Of a DNA stretch of 64,000 bases, positions 26,227 to 35,148 are shown in pieces. The DNA comes from Rhizobium sp. WYCCWR10014 (GTDB lineage Bacteria; Pseudomonadota; Alphaproteobacteria; Rhizobiales; Rhizobiaceae), in contig NZ_LXFU01000052.1 in assembly GCF_001657485.1 (NCBI RefSeq), positions 248,001 to 312,000 of the forward strand, read 5' to 3'. Below the pieces are notes generated by a model. That model ran no database searches and was not told the origin of the DNA. It saw nothing but the letters and a program-made list of their open reading frames with translations. Made by a program: the position numbers and the translations under genes. The first letter of the stretch is position 1. Every line of letters starts with the position of its first letter.

Positions 26227-26886
26227 ATGGAATGGGATTGGGACTTCGTCTGGCAGATCATGCCGACCCTTCTCGAAGGGTTCAAGATCACTCTTCTCGC
26301 GACCATCCTCGGCGCTGCCGTCGCCATGATCGTCGGCCTGGGGCTCGCCATTGCGCGGCGTTCACCGGTCGCCGGTATTTCCAGGACGGTCGCCTTCGTC
26401 TCGGAATTCATCCGAGGCACGCCATTGCTGGTGCAGCTCTACTTCATCTTCTACGTGCTGCCGGATATCGGCATCCGACTGGCGCCGCTGGTCGCAGGCG
26501 TCATCGGCATGGGCATTCACTATGCGACCTATACCGCCGAGGTCTATCGCGCCGGCATCGAGAACGTGCCGCGCGGACAATGGGAGGCAGCCAAGGCCAC
26601 CAATCTGTCGACGCGCCAGGCCTGGATCCACGTGATCCTGCCGCAGGCGATCCCGCCGATGATCCCGGCGCTCGCCAATTATTTCATCGCCATGTTCAAG
26701 GAAACGCCGCTGCTTTCGGCGATCACCGTGCTCGAACTCATGAACCAGGCAAAGAGCATCGCCAACAGCAATTACCGTTACATCGAGCCGATGACGCTGG
26801 TCGGCGTCTTCTTCCTCGTCATCAGCCTGATCTCGGTGGTGGGATTACGCTGGCTCGAGGAACGCTACGCCAGGATGGATGACTGA
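26227..26886 (+). CDS. ehuD: Ectoine/hydroxyectoine ABC transporter permease EhuD
   Basis: Second polar-amino-acid permease of the ectoine importer, 219 aa. It shows SEFIRGTPLLVQLYFIFY, the hallmark of this family, and the EAA-like loop GIENVPRGQWEAAKATN. Spacing to ehuC is 4 nt and to eutA 2 nt, so the operon is tightly packed from import into catabolism. Confidence 0.92.
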   Translation: MEWDWDFVWQIMPTLLEGFKITLLATILGAAVAMIVGLGLAIARRSPVAGISRTVAFVSEFIRGTPLLVQLYFIFYVLPDIGIRLAPLVAGVIGMGIHYATYTAEVYRAGIENVPRGQWEAAKATNLSTRQAWIHVILPQAIPPMIPALANYFIAMFKETPLLSAITVLELMNQAKSIANSNYRYIEPMTLVGVFFLVISLISVVGLRWLEERYARMDD

Positions 26887-26888
26887 CC

Positions 26889-27668
26889 ATGACCGTAGAG
26901 ATCGAGATCATCGCTGCCGGCCGGCCGCCGCGGCTGGAGGACCGGCCGCTGGAAAAGCGCATCGGCCTCATCATCCTCGCGACGGACCACACGACGGAAG
27001 TCGACTTCCAGCGCATGGTCGCCAACCATCGCCTCGGCGTCTATGTCAGCCGCATCCATTATGCCAATCCGGTCACACCGGAAAACCTGTTGAGGATGCA
27101 GCCGTCGCTGACTGAAGGCGCAGCACTGATCCTGCCGGACGAGGCGCTCGATGCCATCGTCTATTCCTGCACCTCCGCCTCGGTGGTGATCGGCGACCGC
27201 AACATCGAGGCGGCGATCCATGCGGCCAAGCCCGGCGTTCCCGTCGTGACGCCAACGGCTGCCGCCGTGACCGGCCTGAAGGCGCTGGGCGCCAGACGGA
27301 TTTCGGTGCTGACGCCCTATACGATCGAGACCAGCCGGCCGATGGCGGACTATTTCGTGGAGCTTGGCTTTGCGATCGACCGCTTCACCTGTCTCGGCCT
27401 GACCGATGATCGCGAGATGGCGCGGATCGCGCCGGACGAGATCCTTGCCTTCGCGCGCCAGGCGCTGGCGCCGCAGTCGGATGCGCTGTTTATCTCCTGC
27501 ACGGCGGTGCGGGCAGCAGAGGTCGCGGCCCGGATCGAGGCTGAAATCGGCAAGCCGGTGGTCACTAGCAATCTCGCGACCGCCTGGGCTTGCCTGCGGC
27601 TTTGCGGCGATGATCGGGCGCAGCCCGAACTCGGTCAATTGATGACCAAGCCCTATCGGGAAGGCTGA
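26889..27668 (+). CDS. eutA: Ectoine utilisation protein EutA (maleate-isomerase/Asp-Glu-racemase-like)
   Basis: Asp/Glu racemase superfamily protein, 259 aa. The two catalytic cysteine motifs are visible: IVYSCTSASVVIG and LFISCTAVRAAE. EutA, EutB and EutC are thought to convert 5-hydroxyectoine-derived intermediates to the ectoine pathway. EutA is probably a racemase or isomerase, but its individual reaction is not settled. It lies between ehuD and eutB with short gaps. Confidence 0.9.
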   Translation: MTVEIEIIAAGRPPRLEDRPLEKRIGLIILATDHTTEVDFQRMVANHRLGVYVSRIHYANPVTPENLLRMQPSLTEGAALILPDEALDAIVYSCTSASVVIGDRNIEAAIHAAKPGVPVVTPTAAAVTGLKALGARRISVLTPYTIETSRPMADYFVELGFAIDRFTCLGLTDDREMARIAPDEILAFARQALAPQSDALFISCTAVRAAEVAARIEAEIGKPVVTSNLATAWACLRLCGDDRAQPELGQLMTKPYREG

Positions 27669-27672
27669 GATC

Positions 27673-28674
27673 ATGGTGAGCACCTCGCCCGTTTCGCTGG
27701 AGGATATCCACGCCGCGGCGCGCCGGATTGCCGGCCGCGTGATCGGCACGCCGATGGTGCAGTCCGCTTCTCTTGGCGAATTGGCCGGCGTGCCGGTCCA
27801 TCTCAAGCTCGAACATCATCAGACGACCGGCAGCTTCAAGCTGCGCGGAGCGACCAATGCGGTGCTCTCCTTGTCGCCAGCCGAGCGCGCGCGTGGCATC
27901 GTCGCAGCCTCGACCGGAAATCACGGCCGGGCGCTTGCCTATGCGGCAAAGGTGGAGGGTGCTGTCGCGACTATCTGCATGTCGCGGCTGGTGCCGGAAA
28001 ACAAGGTTTCGGAAATCCGCCGCCTCGGGGCCGATGTCCGCATCGTCGGATTATCGCAGGACGAGGCGCAGCAGGAGGTCGACCGGCTGGTTCGCGAGGA
28101 GGGGCTGGTGATGGTCCCGCCCTTCGACCATCCTGATGTCGTGGCCGGGCAGGGAACACTGGGCCTCGAAATCATCGACACCTTGCCGGAGGCGGCAACC
28201 GTGCTGGTGCCGCTCTCTGGCGGCGGTCTTGCGGCCGGCGTTGCGGCCGCGGTCAAAGGCATCAGTCCGACGGCCAAAGTGATCGGCCTGACGATGGAGA
28301 AAGGTGCCGCGATGAAGGCAAGCCTCGATGCCGGACGGCCGGTGCAGGTCGAGGAAGTATCGAGCCTTGCCGACTCGCTCGGCGGCGGCATCGGCCTCGA
28401 CAATCGCGTGACCTTTGCCATGTGCCGCGACCTTCTCGACGAGGTCATCCTGCTGACGGAAGCGGAAATCGCCGCCGGCATACGCCATGCCTATGCCGCT
28501 GAACGCCAGGTCGTCGAAGGCGCTGGCGCGGTCGGTATTGCAGCGCTGCTTGCCGGGAAAATCTGGGGCGACGGTCCCATCGTCGTGATCCTATCCGGGC
28601 AGAATGTCGACATGGAACTGCACCGGCGGGTGATCAATGGCAAGGCGGCACTCTGTGGGGAGGAGAGACCATGA
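27673..28674 (+). CDS. eutB: Hydroxyectoine utilisation dehydratase EutB
   Basis: PLP-dependent threonine-dehydratase-like enzyme, 333 aa. The Schiff-base lysine sits in TTGSFKLRGATNA, and the PLP phosphate-binding glycine loop is PLSGGGLAAGVAA. The C-terminal ACT domain of biosynthetic IlvA is absent. In ectoine clusters EutB is proposed to deaminate or dehydrate the hydroxylated derivative. Its stop overlaps the eutC ATG by 4 nt. Confidence 0.9.
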   Translation: MVSTSPVSLEDIHAAARRIAGRVIGTPMVQSASLGELAGVPVHLKLEHHQTTGSFKLRGATNAVLSLSPAERARGIVAASTGNHGRALAYAAKVEGAVATICMSRLVPENKVSEIRRLGADVRIVGLSQDEAQQEVDRLVREEGLVMVPPFDHPDVVAGQGTLGLEIIDTLPEAATVLVPLSGGGLAAGVAAAVKGISPTAKVIGLTMEKGAAMKASLDAGRPVQVEEVSSLADSLGGGIGLDNRVTFAMCRDLLDEVILLTEAEIAAGIRHAYAAERQVVEGAGAVGIAALLAGKIWGDGPIVVILSGQNVDMELHRRVINGKAALCGEERP

Positions 28675-29663
28675 GCCGGATGATCATTCTGACGGAAGCG
28701 GAACTGAGGAAAGTCATCGCGCTTGATCGTGATGCGGTTGATTGCGTCGAGGCCGCTTTCGCAGCGCTTGCGACCAAGGCTGTCGCCATGCCGCCGATCC
28801 TGCGGCTCGACATTCCGGAATATCGGGGCGAAGTCGACGTGAAGACCGCCTATGTGCCCGGCATCGAGGGCTTCGCGATCAAGATCAGCCCCGGCTTCTT
28901 CGACAATCCCAAGATCGGCCTGGCGAGCACCAACGGCATGATGGTGCTGCTGTCGAGCCGAACCGGACTGGTGCAGGCGCTGCTCTTGGACAATGGCTAT
29001 CTCACCGACGTGCGCACCGCAGCAGCCGGCGCCGTCGCGGCAAAACATCTGTCGCGGGAAAATGCATCCGTGGCTGCGATCTTCGGCGCCGGCATACAGG
29101 CGCGGCTGCAGCTCGAAGCGCTGACGCTGGTCCGGCCGATCCGCGAAGCGAGGATATGGGCGCGCGATGCCGCCAAGGCGCAAAGCGTGGCAGCGGAATT
29201 GACCGGAAAACTCGGGTTTCCCGTCACCGCGATATTGGACGCCAGAGGCGCAATGACCGGCGCTGATCTCATCGTCACCACCACGCCGTCGGAAACGCTG
29301 ATCATCGAGGCCGGTTGGCTGGAACCCGGACAGCATCTGACGGCCATGGGCTCGGATGCGGAGCACAAGAACGAGATCGATCCGGCCGCCATTGCGGGTG
29401 CTGACCTCTACGTCGCCGATAACTTGAAGCAGACGCGCCGTCTCGGCGAGTTGCATCACGCAATCGATGCCGGCCTGGTCGCGGCCGATGCGGTCTTTGC
29501 CGAGCTCGGCCAAGTCGTTGCCGGCCTGACGCCCGGACGGACGCGCAACGACCAGATCACCATCGCGGACCTGACCGGGACCGGCATCCAGGACACCGCC
29601 ATCGCCACGCTCGCCTTTGCCCGCGCCGGTGCGGCAAATGCCGGGACCACGTTTGAAAGCTGA
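28671..29663 (+). CDS. eutC: Ectoine utilisation protein EutC (ornithine-cyclodeaminase-like)
   Basis: Ornithine cyclodeaminase/mu-crystallin family NAD(P)-binding enzyme, 330 aa. The substrate region reads VKISPGFFDNP, and the Rossmann motif is AIFGAGIQARLQLEAL. It is coupled to eutB by a 4-nt overlap. The family reduces or deaminates imines of amino acids, and in this pathway it is taken to act after EutB on the hydroxyectoine branch; that order is inferred in the literature as well. Confidence 0.9.
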   Translation: MSRMIILTEAELRKVIALDRDAVDCVEAAFAALATKAVAMPPILRLDIPEYRGEVDVKTAYVPGIEGFAIKISPGFFDNPKIGLASTNGMMVLLSSRTGLVQALLLDNGYLTDVRTAAAGAVAAKHLSRENASVAAIFGAGIQARLQLEALTLVRPIREARIWARDAAKAQSVAAELTGKLGFPVTAILDARGAMTGADLIVTTTPSETLIIEAGWLEPGQHLTAMGSDAEHKNEIDPAAIAGADLYVADNLKQTRRLGELHHAIDAGLVAADAVFAELGQVVAGLTPGRTRNDQITIADLTGTGIQDTAIATLAFARAGAANAGTTFES

Positions 29664-29695
29664 GCGGCGCGACGCCGGAAAAGAAGGGAAGAAAC

Positions 29696-30877
29696 ATGAC
29701 CCAGCCCAATCTCAAATTCTCGCTCGGCGAATATACCGCGCGGTTGGAAAAGACGCGGCGTGCCATGGAGGCGAAGGGCGTCGACCTGCTGATCGTCAGC
29801 GACCCGTCGAACATGGCCTGGCTGACCGGCTATGACGGATGGTCCTTCTACGTGCACCAGGCGGTGATCGTGCCGCCGCAGGGCGAGCCGATCTGGTTCG
29901 GCCGCGGCCAGGATGCCAATGGCGCCAAGTTCACCGCCTATCTGAAGCACGACAACATCGTCGGCTATCCCGATCACTATGTGCAGTCGACCGAGCGCCA
30001 CCCCATGGACTACCTTTCGGGGATCCTGACCGAGCGCGGCTTCGGCAAGCTGACGATCGGCGTCGAGATGGACAATTACTGGTTTTCGGCGGCGGCCTTT
30101 GCCGCGCTCCAGAAGCACCTGCCGAATGCTCGCTTCGTCGACGCGACCGCCCTCGTCAACTGGCAGCGAGCGGTCAAGAGCGACACCGAGATCGGCTACA
30201 TGCGCAATGCCGCCCGTATCGTCGAGGCGATGCACGCCCGCATCTTCGACAAGATCGAGGTCGGCATGCGCAAGTGCGATCTGGTCGCGGAAATCTATGA
30301 TGCCGGCACCCGTGGCGTCGACGGCATCGGAGGCGATTATCCGGCGATCGTGCCGCTGCTGCCGTCCGGCGTCGAAGCATCCGCACCACATCTGACCTGG
30401 GACGACCGGCCGATGAAGAAGGGCGAGGGCACCTTCTTCGAGATCGCCGGCTGCTACAACCGCTATCACCTGCCGCTGTCGCGCACCGTCTTCCTCGGCA
30501 AGCCGACGCAAGCCTTTCTCGATGCCGAAAAGGCGACGCTGGAAGGGATGGAGGCGGGTCTTGCGGTCGCCAGACCCGGCAATACCTGCGAGGACATCGC
30601 CAATGCCTTCTTTGCGGTGCTGAAGAAATACGGGATCGTCAAGGATAACCGCACGGGCTACCCGATCGGCCTTTCCTATCCGCCGGACTGGGGCGAGCGC
30701 ACCATGAGCCTGCGGCCGGGCGACCGGACGGAGCTGAAGCCCGGTATGACCTTCCATTTCATGACCGGCCTCTGGCTCGACGACATGGGTTTCGAGACGA
30801 CCGAGAGCATCCTCATCACCGAGAGCGGTGTCGAGTGTTTCGCCAACGTGCCGCGCAAACTGATGGTCAAGGATTGA
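29696..30877 (+). CDS. doeA: Ectoine hydrolase DoeA (EutD)
   Basis: M24/creatinase-fold hydrolase, 393 aa, that opens the ectoine ring to N-alpha-acetyl-L-2,4-diaminobutyrate. It carries the N-terminal creatinase domain (LLIVSDPSNMAWLTGYDGWSF) and the C-terminal pita-bread fold (FFEIAGCYNRYHLPLSRTVF; GMTFHFMTGLWLDD). Several metal ligands of true Xaa-Pro peptidases are replaced, as expected for DoeA. GAAGGGAAG lies just upstream of the ATG. The gene overlaps a long opposite-strand open frame that is a GC artefact. Confidence 0.92.
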   Translation: MTQPNLKFSLGEYTARLEKTRRAMEAKGVDLLIVSDPSNMAWLTGYDGWSFYVHQAVIVPPQGEPIWFGRGQDANGAKFTAYLKHDNIVGYPDHYVQSTERHPMDYLSGILTERGFGKLTIGVEMDNYWFSAAAFAALQKHLPNARFVDATALVNWQRAVKSDTEIGYMRNAARIVEAMHARIFDKIEVGMRKCDLVAEIYDAGTRGVDGIGGDYPAIVPLLPSGVEASAPHLTWDDRPMKKGEGTFFEIAGCYNRYHLPLSRTVFLGKPTQAFLDAEKATLEGMEAGLAVARPGNTCEDIANAFFAVLKKYGIVKDNRTGYPIGLSYPPDWGERTMSLRPGDRTELKPGMTFHFMTGLWLDDMGFETTESILITESGVECFANVPRKLMVKD

Positions 30878-30884
30878 GGCTGTC

Positions 30885-31892
30885 ATGAAAGAGATTGGCT
30901 TGCGGCCGTCACCGATCAGCGCGACGGTCAATTTCGCCGCCGAGGGCGTCCAGCACGGCTTCCTGCGCCTGCCTTACAGTCGCGACGATTCCGCCTGGGG
31001 ATCGGTGATGGTGCCGATAACGGTCGTCCGGAACGGCAAGGGGCCAACAGCTCTTCTGACCGGCGGCAATCACGGCGACGAGTATGAGGGACCGATCGCG
31101 CTCTTCGATCTTGCCCGCACGCTGAAGGCCGAAGAGGTGAACGGCACGGTTATCATCGTGCCGGCCATGAATTATCCGGCATTCCAAGCGGGAACCAGAA
31201 CCTCGCCGATCGACAGGGGCAACATGAACCGCAGTTTCCCCGGCCGACCGGACGGCACGGTGACCGAGAAGATCGCCGACTATTTCCAACGTGTGCTTCT
31301 GCCGATGGCGGATGTCGTTCTCGACTTCCATTCCGGCGGCAAGACGCTCGATTTTCTGCCGTTCTGCGCGGCCCACATCCTGCCGAACAAGCAACAGCAG
31401 GAAAAAGCCTTCGAATTCGTGACGGCCTTTGCCGCTCCCTATTCGATGAAAATGCTGGAGATCGATGCGGTCGGCATGTACGACACCGCGGCCGAGGAGA
31501 TGGGCAAGGTCTTCATCACCACGGAACTCGGCGGCGGCGGCACCGCCACGGCCAAAAGTGCGGCGATTGCCAAGCGCGGCACCATGAATGTGCTACGCCA
31601 CGCAGGGATCGTCGCGGGCGCCGTCCATACCGGTCCGACGACCTGGCTCGACATGCCGGACGGCCGCTGCTTCTCCTTCGCAGAAGAGGGCGGATTGATC
31701 GAACCTGTCATCGATCTTGGTGGAGCCGTCACAGCCGATGCCATCATCGCGCGCATCTATCCGACCGGGCGGACCGGGGTGGCGCCCCGCGATATCCGCG
31801 CCGGCATGAACGGTATTCTCTGTGCCCGGCATTTCCCGGGGCTGGTCAAGGCTGGCGACTGCGTTGCCGTCGTGGCGATCGTTACGGGCTGA
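30885..31892 (+). CDS. doeB: N-alpha-acetyl-diaminobutyrate deacetylase DoeB (EutE)
   Basis: AstE/AspA-like zinc amidohydrolase, 335 aa. Zinc ligands fit His63 and Glu66 in GGNHGDEYEGP and His149 in VVLDFHSGG. The DRGNMNRSFPG motif binds substrate carboxylate. It removes acetate from N-alpha-acetyl-DABA to give DABA for DoeD. It starts 7 nt after doeA and closes the ectoine operon. Confidence 0.93.
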   Translation: MKEIGLRPSPISATVNFAAEGVQHGFLRLPYSRDDSAWGSVMVPITVVRNGKGPTALLTGGNHGDEYEGPIALFDLARTLKAEEVNGTVIIVPAMNYPAFQAGTRTSPIDRGNMNRSFPGRPDGTVTEKIADYFQRVLLPMADVVLDFHSGGKTLDFLPFCAAHILPNKQQQEKAFEFVTAFAAPYSMKMLEIDAVGMYDTAAEEMGKVFITTELGGGGTATAKSAAIAKRGTMNVLRHAGIVAGAVHTGPTTWLDMPDGRCFSFAEEGGLIEPVIDLGGAVTADAIIARIYPTGRTGVAPRDIRAGMNGILCARHFPGLVKAGDCVAVVAIVTG

Positions 31893-31923
31893 GGCGGTAT
31901 CAGCTTCGACTTCTGATCACAGC

Positions 31924-33741
31924 TCAGGCAGCTTTCTGCGGTCTGGACGTGCTGGCTCCCGCATCGACCTGAAAGCGGTTGACGACCCCCTCCAGCGTCT
32001 GCGTTTGGCTGCCAAGGGCGCGGCAGGCCGAGGCAGTTTCGACGGCCATGGCTGCGTTGTGTTGGGTGACCTGATCGAGGGCGTTGACGGAGGCGTTGAT
32101 CTCGCCGATCGCTACCGCCTGTTCGGAGGATACCGAAACGATGCGGGCGATCAGGCCGGCAACCTGCTCGACCTGGCCTTCGATTTCCAGGAGCGCCTTG
32201 CCGGTTCGGTTGACGAGCTCCACACCGGTGGAGACCTGGGCCGAGGAGGTGGAGATCAGAGCTCTGATCTCCTTGGCAGCGTTGGCCGAGCGCATGGCAA
32301 GTTCACGCACTTCCTGGGCCACGACGGCAAAACCCTTGCCTGCCTCGCCGGCGCGCGCTGCTTCAACCCCGGCATTGAGCGCCAGAAGATTGGTCTGAAA
32401 GGCGATCTCATCGATGACATTGACGATGGCGCCAATCTGGGAGGACGAGCCTTCGATCCTTTCCATGGCGGCGATTGCTTCGCGAACGACGGCTGCCGAA
32501 TGTTCGGCGCTGGTGCGGGTCTGCGCCATCATGCCTGTCGCCCTGCCGGCATGGTCGGAGGCATCTTTGGCCTTGATATTCATTTCATCGAGCGCGGCTG
32601 TCGCCTCTTCGAGCATCGCGGCCTGCTGTTCCGTGCGCGACGCAAGGCTGTCGGCTGCATCGGTGATGCCGGCCGAGGAGCTGCCCACTTGCTTGGAGGT
32701 CTGGGCAATCTCCGCCATCGACGCACAAAGCGCGTCCATACTGTCGTTGAACTTCGCGCGCAAAGTCTCGTAGGCAGCGGCGAAGGGTGTCTTGATCCGG
32801 CAATCGAGATTGCCAGTCGATAGCTGTTCCAGTCCGTATGTCAGCTGATCGATCACCGTTTCGCGGATCTGCTCCTCGGCAGCCTTTTCGGCCAGCTGGC
32901 TGCGTTCACGCTCGAATTCCGCATCGCGAAGTGCGGTCTCACGCTTCTGTGCGTCCTGCCGCTCGAGCGCGTTGCGGCGGAATACCGCGACGGCCTTGGA
33001 CATGGCTCCGATCTCGTCGGAACGGTTGGCGTAGGGCACGTCAGTCGAAAAATCGCCTTCGGCAAGATTGCCCATATAGGCCTTCATGCCATCGAGCGGC
33101 ACGATCGCCCGGCGTCGCAGAAGATATAGCCCCACCAGCAATAGCCCGAACGATCCGAAGCCCGCAGCACCCGCATAGATCGTCCAGGTGATGATCTCCG
33201 AGGCCGCATTGCGTTCCTCGCCCTTCAGGAAAGCGTCGGAATTGGCAACGAGTTTCTCGACCGCGTCCTGATGCGAATGAAAGGCGACGCGCAGCTGCTC
33301 GATCGCACCATGTGCCTTGTCTTCATCCCTGGCGTTCAGGGCCGGAATGATCTCACGGTTCATCACTCCCCAGAATGTATCGCCCTTGGCGATGACATCG
33401 TTTTCAAGCTCGTCTTTCAAAGCTTGCGGCAGCCGGGTGGTTTTCCAATAGGCGCGGCGGTCGTCGTAAGCGGCCTTGAGATTTGCGATCTTGGCAAGAT
33501 TGGTTTCTGTGAGTTCGGGAAATTTGCTTGCCTCGAAGGACAGCATGTAGGATTCGACCACAAACAGCGGCGGCGGCAGAATATCGGCAATCAAATCTTT
33601 GCCGTAGACGACCTGCTCATAAACCGGCCCGTTGACTTTCAGCCGTTCGAGCGCCGATTGCTGCAAACCGATCGACATGAAAAGGCCGGCTGAAACGGCG
33701 ACACCAAACGCCACCAAACTACGAGCAATGGTAAGTGCCAA
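31924..33741 (-). CDS. Methyl-accepting chemotaxis protein (membrane-bound)
   Basis: Chemoreceptor, 605 aa from a TTG start (33741) preceded by GGAG at 6 nt; the longer frame from ATG 33843 lacks a ribosome-binding site. TM1 spans residues 4-24, a four-helix-like periplasmic domain follows, TM2 is at about 184-208, then HAMP (RRRAIVPLDGMKAYMGN, DEIGAMSKAVAVF). The signalling tip IDEIAFQTNLLALNAGVEAA is intact. There is no C-terminal CheR-tethering pentapeptide. The gene converges with doeB, and it could sense a compound linked to that cluster; this is speculation. Confidence 0.92.
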   Translation of the reverse strand: MALTIARSLVAFGVAVSAGLFMSIGLQQSALERLKVNGPVYEQVVYGKDLIADILPPPLFVVESYMLSFEASKFPELTETNLAKIANLKAAYDDRRAYWKTTRLPQALKDELENDVIAKGDTFWGVMNREIIPALNARDEDKAHGAIEQLRVAFHSHQDAVEKLVANSDAFLKGEERNAASEIITWTIYAGAAGFGSFGLLLVGLYLLRRRAIVPLDGMKAYMGNLAEGDFSTDVPYANRSDEIGAMSKAVAVFRRNALERQDAQKRETALRDAEFERERSQLAEKAAEEQIRETVIDQLTYGLEQLSTGNLDCRIKTPFAAAYETLRAKFNDSMDALCASMAEIAQTSKQVGSSSAGITDAADSLASRTEQQAAMLEEATAALDEMNIKAKDASDHAGRATGMMAQTRTSAEHSAAVVREAIAAMERIEGSSSQIGAIVNVIDEIAFQTNLLALNAGVEAARAGEAGKGFAVVAQEVRELAMRSANAAKEIRALISTSSAQVSTGVELVNRTGKALLEIEGQVEQVAGLIARIVSVSSEQAVAIGEINASVNALDQVTQHNAAMAVETASACRALGSQTQTLEGVVNRFQVDAGASTSRPQKAA

Positions 33742-33880
33742 GACTGTCTCCAAATAACTATTGGCCGCTCTGCTTCGAGATGCCTGATCTGCGTATGGCA
33801 TTATTTCGCAAGAACACTGAGATATGGTTAATCTTTTTGGCATCGTAACAAAGTAGGGGTCGTGAATACTTGTGGTATCA

Positions 33881-33906
33881 AGCCATCAGTTGCCATCTTG
33901 ATGGCT
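33881..33906 (+). promoter_or_regulatory. Inverted repeat upstream of vapBC
   Basis: AGCCATCA (33881-33888) and TGATGGCT (33899-33906) form a perfect 8-bp inverted repeat with a 10-bp spacer, 40 bp before the antitoxin start. Type II antitoxins autoregulate by binding such dyads, so it is the likely VapB operator. AAAGGAG at 33935-33941 is the antitoxin ribosome-binding site. Confidence 0.55.
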
Positions 33907-33945
33907 AACAGGCTGATGTTTATATACAGATGAAAGGAGACCGAC

Positions 33946-34194
33946 ATGGCTGAACCTCAACTTTCCGTGCGCAGTGCGAAGGCACGCGATCTTGCCCATC
34001 GGCTTGCCCGGCGCGAAAATCGCTCAATAGCTGACATCGTTGAGCGGGCTCTGGAATCGTATGAAATACGGGAAGCCGGCCGCGAGGCAGCCACGACCTT
34101 TTATGCTCGTCTTTTGCAGCAAAGTGGCACGGATATCGACCTTGAATCAGTTATCAAAGAGGACAGGCACGCACACAAGGGCATCGAACTTTGA
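33946..34194 (+). CDS. vapB: Type II antitoxin, VapB-like
   Basis: Small 82-aa antitoxin. The N-terminal DNA-binding part reads SVRSAKARDLAHRLARRENRSIADIVERALESYE, a ribbon-helix-helix/PSK-like pattern. The C-terminal part would wrap the toxin. It ends overlapping the TTG start of the PIN-domain gene, the usual coupling of antitoxin then toxin. Expected activity is neutralisation of the VapC RNase and repression of its own promoter. Confidence 0.85.
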   Translation: MAEPQLSVRSAKARDLAHRLARRENRSIADIVERALESYEIREAGREAATTFYARLLQQSGTDIDLESVIKEDRHAHKGIEL

Positions 34195-34604
34195 TCTTTC
34201 TCGATACCAACGTCATATCGGAAACCCTAAAAAAGTCGCCCGACGAGGCCGTGATTGCATGGCTGGTCCGTCATGATGCAGAATTGGCGTTACCGACGGT
34301 GACAATTGCGGAAATAGCTTTTGGTATCCAGAAGATCCAACCCGATCAGCGAGCCGAACGCCTTAAACAGGGGCTGTCCGACTGGCGCCGTCGCTTCGCG
34401 GACCGGATTTTCGGTCTGACCGAAGAGGCAGCTCTCGCTTATGGCGACATTATGGGCCTTGCTGCTCGTCAAGGGCGTGGAATGTCGGCTCCGGATGGCA
34501 TGATAGCCGCTATTGCGCGGGTGAATGGCGGTCGACTTGCGACGCGAAACCTGGGGGACTTTGCGACCACAGGTCTTGAGTTGATTTCACCATGGCAATT
34601 TTGA
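34191..34604 (+). CDS. vapC: Type II toxin VapC, PIN-domain ribonuclease
   Basis: PIN-domain RNase, 137 aa. The four acidic residues are visible: FLDTNVISE (Asp5), TIAEIAFG (Glu), GMSAPDGMIAAIA (Asp), and ATRNLGDF (Asp). It starts with TTG overlapping the antitoxin stop. VapC proteins cleave tRNA or rRNA; the target here is unknown. A second PIN toxin, at 52971-53399, is related but not identical. Confidence 0.88.
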   Translation: MIFLDTNVISETLKKSPDEAVIAWLVRHDAELALPTVTIAEIAFGIQKIQPDQRAERLKQGLSDWRRRFADRIFGLTEEAALAYGDIMGLAARQGRGMSAPDGMIAAIARVNGGRLATRNLGDFATTGLELISPWQF

Positions 34605-34644
34605 AATCCCGAAACATGCTTGGCGCTCGTAGCTGAGAGGCCTT

Positions 34645-34893
34645 TCAAGCCAAGCCCAGGAGCTTTTCGTTCAGGTCGCCGATCTCGCGCAGGAGTTCGA
34701 CCAATCTGTCCGTGTTTTCCTGGCTGAGCCGGCCCGTTCCGCCGCTGCTGTTCCAAAGATCTTGAAATTCCTGGCTCATGGTGCGTGCGCTGCTCATAAT
34801 TTCGATGATTTGAGCGCGGTTTTCCCATGTTGCAACGATGGTCGGTTCGTCCATCTCCACCGACATGTCCGGTTCGCGTTCCAGCAAAAACAA
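34645..34893 (-). CDS. Hypothetical small protein
   Basis: Predicted 82-aa protein of unknown function, with no signal peptide, membrane span or recognised domain. It is helical and acidic/polar in composition (DEPTIVATWENRAQIIEIM; RLVELLREIGDLNEKLLGLA). Start choice is uncertain: TTG 34893 has AGAGGA 8 nt upstream, ATG 34866 would give 73 aa, and ATG 34983 would give 112 aa. A promoter-like TTGACA with a palindromic spacer at 35102-35130 argues against starting as far up as 35133. It converges with vapC. Confidence 0.5.
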   Translation of the reverse strand: MFLLEREPDMSVEMDEPTIVATWENRAQIIEIMSSARTMSQEFQDLWNSSGGTGRLSQENTDRLVELLREIGDLNEKLLGLA

Positions 34894-35101
34894 TTCCTGA
34901 TTCCTCTTGGGCGATGGCGGTTTGGTTCGGATGACGCCATCCAGCCTATCGGATGGGCCATTCCTGCGATGACTCAGGAACATGGGTTTGACAGTCTCGG
35001 AACGATTGAAAATCAAACGATTGGCTAGCGGGTGTGGGGCGGACACGTTAGCCAATCGGCAAACCCTCCCTGGAATCACCCGAAGCAGAATTCGCATGAA
35101 C

Positions 35102-35130
35102 AATAAATGGGAAAATTTCCCATTTGTCAA
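35102..35130 (-). promoter_or_regulatory. Promoter-like site with perfect palindrome
   Basis: On the minus strand TTGACA (35130-35125) and TTTATT (35107-35102) are separated by 17 bp, and the spacer is filled by a perfect dyad, AAATGGGAAA and TTTCCCATTT around one central base (35105-35125). This fits an operator-controlled promoter for the small gene ending at 34645. It could instead be the transcript end of the DUF5666 gene, whose stop is 23 bp upstream. Confidence 0.45.
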
Positions 35131-35148
35131 CATGCGGCGACAGCGTTT

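Noticed and set aside
29456..30931. Minus-strand open frame of 491 aa
   Set aside because: It overlies eutC and doeA, which have strong motifs, and shows no domain.
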